Source: CAVAWX01 sp963592385 (lineage in GTDB: Bacteria; Actinomycetota; Coriobacteriia; Coriobacteriales; QAMH01). From it: 21,446 bases of DNA. Shown here piece by piece: positions 7,248 to 20,028 of this stretch. The stretch's first letter is position 1, and each line of letters starts with the position of its first letter. The translations under genes were made by a program, and so were the position numbers. The notes beneath the pieces were generated by a model that did not search any database, was not told the origin of the DNA, and was given only the letters and a program-made list of their open reading frames with translations. The DNA lies in contig CAVAWX010000028.1 in the NCBI GenBank assembly GCA_963592385.1, forward strand, positions 1-21,446, given 5' to 3'.

Positions 7248-8414
7248 CTACCCCTCCTGGAAGACGAGCTGCGTGTTGCCCAGACGTATGCGGTCGCCGT
7301 TGTAGATGCGGCTTTGCGAGACGGGCGCGTCGTTGACGGAGGTGCCGTTCGTGGAGCCCGTGTCGCGTATGGCCCAGCCGCGCTCCGTGCGCATGACCTC
7401 GGCGTGGTGGCGCGAGACGGACGGGTCGTTCACCTGGATGTCGCAGGAGATCTCGCGGCCCACGACGACGCGGTCTGCGTCGAGGGGGAAGCGGCGGCGC
7501 GTCTGCGGGTCGTAGAGGTAGCTGCGTATGGCGGGCGCGGCGGCCGGGATGTCGTGTGCGGGAGCCGGCTGGGCCTGCGCCTGGGGCTGCGCGGCCGGAC
7601 GGGCCTGGGCCTGCGGCTGCTGCTGCACGTCTGCCGCCTGCGCCGACGCCGGCTGCGGACGCAGGGGCTGGGGGCGCGGCTGCGGACGCGCGGGCGCCGC
7701 GGCGGGCTCGGGCACAGGCTCGGGCTGCGGGCGCATGTCGCGCTCCGGGTGCGCCTGGGCGATCTCTTCGGGGGAGGGGGTGTAGACGGCCTCCTGCATG
7801 TCGGCCGGCGCGAGCGGGTCGAACGCCGCGGGCGCCTCGTGGGCGAACTCGTCGCGGCCGTAGCCGCCGCGCTCGTACTCGTCGTTTGCATAGCCGCGCG
7901 GGGCGCCCTCGGCAGCGTAGGAGTCGACCGGCTGCATGTTCGCGTCGTCGCGGTAGCCGCCGCCGTACGCGCCGCCGCCGTGCCCGTGCTCCTGGATGCC
8001 GTAGTGCTCCATCTCCTCGCGGCGCAGCTCCTCGATGATGGAGGGGCTGACGCTTTCGGCGATGATGTCGAAACGCCCCTGCTTCAGGCCTTCATCGACG
8101 ATGAAGCGCACGAGCGGGGGGCAGTCGAAGACGAGGCCGCTGCTCTCGGCGCGCCCCGTCAGGTACGTCTCTATCTCGCCGGCGAGGCTGGGGTACATGC
8201 CGGACATGTGGCGGTCGTCTTCGGGGGAGACGAGCACGTTGTAGAGCGTGGGCGCGTACTCGTGCCCGACGCCGACCATCTTCTCGCGCTGCATCTCCTT
8301 GTAGGCGCGCTTGGCCAGCTTCACCGGCTCGATGCCGCCGTATTTGGAAGAGCCGGAGCCCTCTATCAGGTCTTCTGCCTTGTCTTCGAAGCGAGAGAAA
8401 AGACCCATGGTCAT
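7248..8414 (-). CDS. fhaA: FhaA-like protein: DUF3662 domain, disordered linker, FHA domain
   Basis: This 388-residue cytoplasmic protein has three parts. Residues 1 to about 130 match the DUF3662 domain found at the N-terminus of FhaA (MGLFSRFEDKAEDLIEG start, then KLAKRAYKEMQREK and the Y-x-V-x-L-x-P-E-D strand region). About 140-300 is low complexity, first Gly/Tyr/Asp-rich and then Pro/Gln/Ala-rich, and is probably disordered. About 305-388 is a complete FHA domain with VVGREISCDI, SVSRHHAEV and TGSTNGTSVND. In mycobacteria FhaA binds the phosphorylated pseudokinase domain of MviN/MurJ and tunes peptidoglycan synthesis; that role is plausible here. The start ATG 8414 follows AAGGAG with good spacing and overlaps the stop of the preceding membrane-kinase reading frame (8411) as ATGA. 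A second in-frame ATG at 8408 is less well placed. Confidence 0.93.
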   Translation of the reverse strand: MTMGLFSRFEDKAEDLIEGSGSSKYGGIEPVKLAKRAYKEMQREKMVGVGHEYAPTLYNVLVSPEDDRHMSGMYPSLAGEIETYLTGRAESSGLVFDCPPLVRFIVDEGLKQGRFDIIAESVSPSIIEELRREEMEHYGIQEHGHGGGAYGGGYRDDANMQPVDSYAAEGAPRGYANDEYERGGYGRDEFAHEAPAAFDPLAPADMQEAVYTPSPEEIAQAHPERDMRPQPEPVPEPAAAPARPQPRPQPLRPQPASAQAADVQQQPQAQARPAAQPQAQAQPAPAHDIPAAAPAIRSYLYDPQTRRRFPLDADRVVVGREISCDIQVNDPSVSRHHAEVMRTERGWAIRDTGSTNGTSVNDAPVSQSRIYNGDRIRLGNTQLVFQEG

Positions 8415-10350
8415 GTATCTCCTTCACGAGCCGCGGGCGCACCTGTCGCGCCCAGGCATATGCCGATTGCCGTTGCACACGCCGTCGAGACCGTCCACGC
8501 GAGGTTCGGTGCCGCGGGCTGCCCTGCCGCGAGGAAGGCGGCAAGCACCTGCGCGCCGAGCATGAACGCGCCGATGACGCATGCGCCCATTATGGACGAT
8601 ATTTTCGTCTCGCGCGAACAGAGAAGCGAGAAAAGCACGGTTCCCACAAGCCACGAGCCCATGACGAGCCAGACGGCCGGGGTTTTCACCAGCTCGAAAA
8701 GCCAGGCCACGTCGTTTCCGCTCGCGGCGATCCCCAGGTTGAAGTGCAGCAACGAGCCGCTTTGCGTCTCGGCGGCCAGGCACAGCGCGAGCACGCAGGA
8801 AAGGAACGTGGAGAAAAGCGCATGCAGCGGGCGCAGGAAGTAGCCCGCGAGCACGGGCGCGACGGGGGTGAACCAGACGAGGCCCGCCGGCACGACGGAC
8901 AGCGCGCACGGCCCGCCCGCGAAGCTGCGCCGCCCCGAGACGACGACCCAGACGACGCCGAGCGCGGCGATGGCGATGCCGATGGGGGTGGAGGTGGCCG
9001 GGTTGCAGACCAGCCCGCCGCCCAGCACGACGAGGGCGGCGCACGCGCCCACCCCGCGCCCGACGAGGCCCAAAGCGCCCACGAGCAGCGCGGCGGCAAA
9101 GGCCCAGCCCGTGGGCAGCAGCTCCGAGGCGACGAGCCCCAGCGCAGAGGTCCACCAGCACAGGGCAAACGAGGCGGCGTAGCGGGCGATGGCGCCCGTG
9201 CGCGTGCCGAGGCGCTCCCATATGTCGCCGTCTACGTCGCGCGCGCGGTCGCGGCGGGGTGCGGCGTCCCGTCCGCGCCGGCCACCCCCTTCACCCNNNN
9301 NNNNNNGTCTACGTCGCGCATCCGTTCGCGGCGGGCCCCGGCGTCCCGTCCGCGTCGGCCACCCCCTTCACCCTCCTCGTCGCGGCTCCGCGCGTCGCCC
9401 GCGCCCGCGTCCACGCTCGATTGCGCCCAAACGCCCGTCGCCAGCTCGCGCGCGTCGTCTTCGTCGGCCGAGATGGCCTCCTTGAGTTTCGAGGCACCGA
9501 GCCGCGGGTTTCCCAGCAGCGGCAGCAGGTCGCGCATGAAGGCGGCGGGGCTGGGGTAGCGGTCGCGCCAGTCGGGCTCGATGGCGGTGAAGACCACGTC
9601 GTCGATTCCCGCAGGTATGTCGTCGCGCACGGCGCTGGGCGGCTGCAAGGCGAAACGCTCCACGAGGGCGCGGCTTTTCTCCAGCGTGTCGGCCAGGAAG
9701 GGGTTTTCGCCCGTGAGCATCTCGTAGACGACCATGCCGAGGGCGAACACGTCGCAGCGCTGGTCGAGCTCTTCGGCGCACAGCTGCTCGGGCGGCATGT
9801 AGCCGATGGTGCCGCCCGCGGGAAAGGCCAGCCCGCGCGCGTCGGCCAGCTCGGATATGCCGAAGTCGGAGAGCTTCGTGCGCCCCTCGAGGTCGACGAG
9901 TATGTTGTCGGGCTTGACGTCGAGGTGCAAGACGTTGTTGGAGTGGGCGAAGTCCAGGGCGCCCGCCACGGAGTTCGCGATCGAGGCGATGATGTCGCGG
10001 TCGAGCTGGCCGGGCGGCGTCTCGTCGAGTATGTCGGACAGCGCCGGGCCTTCGATGGCCTCCATGATCAGCAGCGCCTCGCCCGCGTCGGCCTCGAAAT
10101 CGTAGACACTTACTATATTGGGGTGGTTGAGGGCGGCGGCCATGCGCGCCTCGGCCAAGCCGGCCACCTGCGTGCCGGGCGCGGTCTGCGACAGGGGCAG
10201 GCGCTTGATGGCGACGTAGCGGCGTATGCGCGCGTCCCAGCACAGGTCGACCGTGCCCGTCGCGCCCGAGCCCAGCCGCTCTATCTGCGCGTACCTGTCG
10301 AGGATGATGCGCTGCTGCGCCACGTCGCCTTGCCGCCCCTTTCCGTTCAT
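8411..10350 (-). CDS. Ser/Thr protein kinase with multi-span membrane C-terminus, frame broken by assembly gap
   Basis: Two reading frames flank the N gap and make sense only as one gene. The upstream part (10350 to 9307) is a kinase domain: Gly loop LGSGATGTV (26-34), VAIK Lys K49, helix C Glu about E67, HLDVKPDN (142-149), DFG (162-164) and PPE (about 179). HLD in place of HRD makes it a non-RD kinase. The part after the gap (9295 to 8411) continues with the same Arg/Asp/Gly-rich repeat peptide, then IWERLG and about 8 hydrophobic spans, and ends in an ATGA overlap with fhaA. The placeholder of ten Ns puts the halves out of frame; a real gap length of 3n+2 restores the frame. By position it replaces pknA, but PknA has a single span. 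ATG 10350 lacks a Shine-Dalgarno; GTG 10323 (AAGG 4 bases upstream) and TTG 10377 are alternatives. Confidence 0.82.
9230..9373 (-). repeat. Imperfect tandem repeat flanking the assembly gap inside the kinase gene
   Basis: Bases 9230-9296 and 9307-9373 are two copies of a 67-base unit that differ at about 8 positions. On the minus strand each encodes a peptide of the form GEGGGRRGRDA-xx-RR-x-R-x-RDVD, so both copies are in coding phase. The gap falls exactly between them, which suggests that further copies were collapsed or left unresolved by the assembler. Confidence 0.85.
9297..9306. other. Assembly gap (10 Ns)
   Basis: Ten consecutive N characters, probably a placeholder of arbitrary length between contigs, lie within the kinase linker repeats. 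It breaks the reading frame of the gene spanning it. Confidence 0.95.
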
Positions 10351-10352
10351 GT

Positions 10353-10424
10353 AAAAACCGCGTCCGATTATGTGCAAAAACCGCGCCTAATCACGCGCAT
10401 GAAAACCGCGCCCGATTATACGTG
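10353..10424. repeat. Three near-tandem repeats of about 23 bp in the divergent promoter region
   Basis: The word AAAACCGCG starts at 10354, 10377 and 10402 (spacing 23 and 25). Each copy continues as (C/T)C(C/T)(G/A)AT(T/C)A(T/C). On the minus strand copies 1 and 3 read ATAATCGG(A/G)CGCGGTTTT and run towards an ATG. They cover the promoter and start region of the kinase gene and could be operator sites or the product of a local promoter duplication. Confidence 0.75.
10415..10420 (-). promoter_or_regulatory. -10 element (TATAAT) for the leftward kinase operon
   Basis: A perfect TATAAT on the minus strand lies inside repeat copy 3; a related CATAAT lies at 10372-10367 in copy 1. No good -35 is visible at the normal spacing (CGCAAG at best), so an activator may be needed. 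It lies about 20 bases from the -35 of the rightward rplJ promoter, so the two polymerases would compete. Confidence 0.4.
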
Positions 10425-10438
10425 CTTGAAGATGCCCC

Positions 10439-10466
10439 TTGCGCCCGCGCCGGATTCGAGTACAAT
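10439..10466 (+). promoter_or_regulatory. Promoter of rplJ-rplL (TTGCGC - 16 bp - TACAAT)
   Basis: The -35 TTGCGC is at 10439-10444 and the -10 TACAAT at 10461-10466, with a 16-base spacer. The expected start is near 10473, about 200 bases before rplJ, which leaves room for the structured leader that follows. Confidence 0.6.
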
Positions 10467-10472
10467 ATCGCC

Positions 10473-10669
10473 TCGCATTATTGGTTTCACCCGCTACCGC
10501 AGACAGCCGGTTGCCGCCGCGAGAAGGCGGCCGAAGGGAAGCGAAGGCGCTTCCGCCCGCCGAGGTGGTCGATATAGCGGCGCATGCGCGTCGCAGGGCA
10601 CACGCCCCTTTCATCGGCCTCCCTGCACACAAGCAGCGGGGGTCGATTTTTTTGTGAAAGGAGGTGCTC
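10473..10669 (+). ncRNA. rplJ leader RNA, probable ribosomal protein L10 leader
   Basis: This 5' untranslated region of about 200 bases has strong folding signals. ACCGCAGACAGCCGGT (10496-10511) resembles the conserved AGACAG core of L10 leaders. It is followed by two hairpins: GCCGCC/GGCGGC (10513-10518 with 10526-10531) and GGAAGCG/CGCTTCC around an AAGG tetraloop (10537-10554). A terminator hairpin with seven Ts follows at 10614-10653, then AAAGGAGG and the rplJ start. In other bacteria the L10-L12 complex binds such leaders to repress its own operon. The position and elements fit; membership of the family should be confirmed with a covariance model. Confidence 0.7.
10614..10653 (+). terminator. 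Intrinsic terminator (attenuator) just before the rplJ ribosome binding site
   Basis: TCGGCCTCCCTGC (10614-10626) pairs with GCAGCGGGGGTCGA (10633-10646) around the loop ACACAA. This gives 13 pairs with one bulged C, followed at once by TTTTTTT (10647-10653). It lies 17 bases before the rplJ start codon, inside the transcript, which is the arrangement of transcription attenuation rather than of an upstream gene end. Confidence 0.8.
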
Positions 10670-11191
10670 ATGCCCACACAAGCGAAAGCAGACCAGATCG
10701 CCGAGATCAAAGGCCACTTCGCGCAGACGGCCGGTTGCTGGTTCGTCGACTCTCGCGGCCTGTCCGTGAAGGAGGCCCAGGAGCTGCGCCGCAACATCCG
10801 CGAGGCGTCCGGCAGCATGCACGTGTACAAGAACACGCTCGCTGCCCGCGCGCTGGCCGAAGACGAGCTGCCCGAGATCCCCGAGATCTTGGCAGGTCCG
10901 ACCGCGTTCGTCTTCTGCGAAGACGACATCGCGGCCCCGGCCAAGGCCATCAAGGACTTCGCGGCCGACCACAGCGCCCTGGAGTTCAAGGGCGGCCTGA
11001 TCGACGGCGACGTGATGAGCGTCGAGCAGTGCATGGCCATCGCCGACCTGCCGTCCCACGACGAGCTCATCGCAAAGCTCATGGGTTCTCTGCAAAACCC
11101 GCTCACCGGCCTCGTCCGCGTGTGCAACGGCCCGGTTTCCGGCCTGGCCCGCGCGCTCAAGGCGGTCGCCGAGCAGAAGGAAGCTGCGTAA
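10670..11191 (+). CDS. rplJ: 50S ribosomal protein L10
   Basis: This 173-residue protein is the base of the ribosomal stalk: its N-terminal domain binds 23S rRNA near L11 and its C-terminal helix carries L7/L12 dimers. The sequence has the family start (KADQIAEIKGHF), the VSV-like WFVDSRGLSVKEAQELR region, the MHVYKNTLAARAL basic strand and the Ala-rich C-terminal helix ARALKAVAEQKEAA. The length is normal for actinobacteria. A textbook AAAGGAGG (10656-10663) precedes ATG 10670; the GTG at 10664 is inside this signal and is not the start. rplL follows after 75 bases. Upstream there is no rplK-rplA, the usual partners, but a divergent operon. Expression is probably controlled by the attenuator in the leader. 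Confidence 0.97.
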   Translation: MPTQAKADQIAEIKGHFAQTAGCWFVDSRGLSVKEAQELRRNIREASGSMHVYKNTLAARALAEDELPEIPEILAGPTAFVFCEDDIAAPAKAIKDFAADHSALEFKGGLIDGDVMSVEQCMAIADLPSHDELIAKLMGSLQNPLTGLVRVCNGPVSGLARALKAVAEQKEAA

Positions 11192-11230
11192 AGGCAGCGT
11201 GAACGTAGACGTTTTGAAGATGCGCTGCCT
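11192..11230 (+). other. Intercistronic hairpin between rplJ and rplL
   Basis: AGGCAGCG (11192-11199) and CGCTGCCT (11223-11230) are perfect 8-base complements starting immediately after the rplJ stop codon, with a 23-base loop that itself contains the small palindrome AACGTAGACGTT. No T run follows, so it is not a terminator. It could be an mRNA processing or stabilising element that helps raise L7/L12 output above L10. Confidence 0.5.
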
Positions 11231-11266
11231 GCGACGCGGGTTCGCGCGAGAAGAAAGGTTTTGAAC

Positions 11267-11641
11267 ATGACGAAAGACGAGATTCTCGAGGGTATCAAGG
11301 GCCTGACCGCGCTGGAGCTCTCCGAGCTGGTGTCCGATCTGGAGGAGACCTTCGGCGTCTCCGCCGCCGCCCCCGTGGCCGTGGCTGCCGCGCCTGCCGC
11401 TGGCGGCGACGCCGGCGCTGCTGCCGAGAAGGACAGCTTCGACGTGGTGCTGGAGAACTTCGGCGACAACAAGATCGCCGTCATCAAGGTTGTCCGCGAG
11501 GTCACCGACAAGGGCCTGAAGGAGGCCAAGGAGCTGGTCGAGGGCGTGCCCTGCACCGTCATCGAGGGCGCCAAGAAGGACGACGCCGAGGCCGCCAAGG
11601 CCAAGTTCGAGGACGCCGGCGCCACCATCACCCTGAAATAG
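11267..11641 (+). CDS. rplL: 50S ribosomal protein L7/L12
   Basis: This 124-residue stalk protein is present in several copies per ribosome and recruits and activates the translational GTPases. The N-terminal dimerisation and L10-binding part is MTKDEILEGIKGLTALELSE. The flexible Ala/Pro/Gly hinge is at about 33-53. The globular C-terminal domain shows the family signature (KIAVIKVVREVT, GLKEAKELVEGVP, AKAKFEDAGATITLK). The length is normal. The start ATG 11267 follows AGAAAGG with 8 bases spacing; the in-frame TTG at 11261 is not favoured. An intrinsic terminator lies 75 bases downstream, so full readthrough to rpoB is unlikely. Confidence 0.97.
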   Translation: MTKDEILEGIKGLTALELSELVSDLEETFGVSAAAPVAVAAAPAAGGDAGAAAEKDSFDVVLENFGDNKIAVIKVVREVTDKGLKEAKELVEGVPCTVIEGAKKDDAEAAKAKFEDAGATITLK

Positions 11642-11716
11642 CACCGAGTCTCGAGACGCGCGGTCGCGCTCGCGGGTGGCTTGCCTGCCCGCGAAGCGCC
11701 GCGTGAAGCACGAGGG

Positions 11717-11750
11717 AAGGCCGTTCGCAGCGCAATGCGGGCGGCCTTTT
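11717..11750 (+). terminator. Intrinsic terminator between rplL and rpoB
   Basis: AAGGCCG (11717-11723) pairs with CGGCCTT (11742-11748). Inside it CGCA (11726-11729) pairs with TGCG (11736-11739), and the descending arm runs into TTTT (11747-11750). The stem is strong and the T run short, consistent with partial termination that lowers rpoBC relative to the ribosomal genes. Confidence 0.75.
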
Positions 11751-11849
11751 CGTTGCCCCCTTCACCCCGCACCACTGTCGCCCGCGCGGCCTTTTGCGTA
11801 GTTTTCATGTGCTTTTCACAAAAATGTGTTTTTTGCCGCCGCTGGCCGG

Positions 11850-11886
11850 AAATTTTCTTGACCTCCCGCACGCATTTTCATATTGT
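11850..11886 (+). promoter_or_regulatory. rpoB promoter (TTGACC - 17 bp - TATTGT) with adjacent AT tract
   Basis: The -35 TTGACC is at 11858-11863 and the -10 TATTGT at 11881-11886, with the ideal 17-base spacer; the start is predicted near 11893. AAATTTTC lies immediately upstream (11850-11857), at the place of a proximal UP subsite for alpha-CTD binding. A second AT-rich patch with CACAAAAATGTG lies at 11818-11829. Confidence 0.75.
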
Positions 11887-11892
11887 CTAGGT

Positions 11893-11947
11893 CCTTTTGG
11901 CGCCATACGGCGCGAAAAGGGGATTCGACCAACCCTTTTGAAGGAGG
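11893..11947 (+). promoter_or_regulatory. Foldable 5' leader of rpoB with alternative pairings
   Basis: CCTTTT-G-GCGCC (11893-11904) pairs with GGCGC-G-AAAAGG (11909-11920) around ATAC, with one G-G mismatch, forming a hairpin right at the predicted mRNA 5' end. AAAAGGG (11915-11921) can instead pair with CCCTTTT (11933-11939). The latter's CCTT can also pair with the Shine-Dalgarno AAGG at 11941-11944. The three pairings exclude one another in part. Confidence 0.45.
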
Positions 11948-11952
11948 AGCTA

Positions 11953-15489
<3,537 letters not shown>

Positions 15490-15492
15490 GAC

Positions 15493-19998
<4,506 letters not shown>

Positions 19999-20028
19999 GT
20001 TTTTGGGGGCGGCGAGAAGGAGCGCAAG

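Noticed and set aside
7233..8843. Plus-strand frame of 536 codons opposite fhaA
   Set aside because: It is a shadow of the FhaA reading frame; there are no motifs and no ribosome binding site.
10387..11871. Minus-strand frame of about 494 codons opposite rplJ and rplL
   Set aside because: It is antisense to two certain ribosomal genes and runs across their promoter and terminator; there is no domain evidence.
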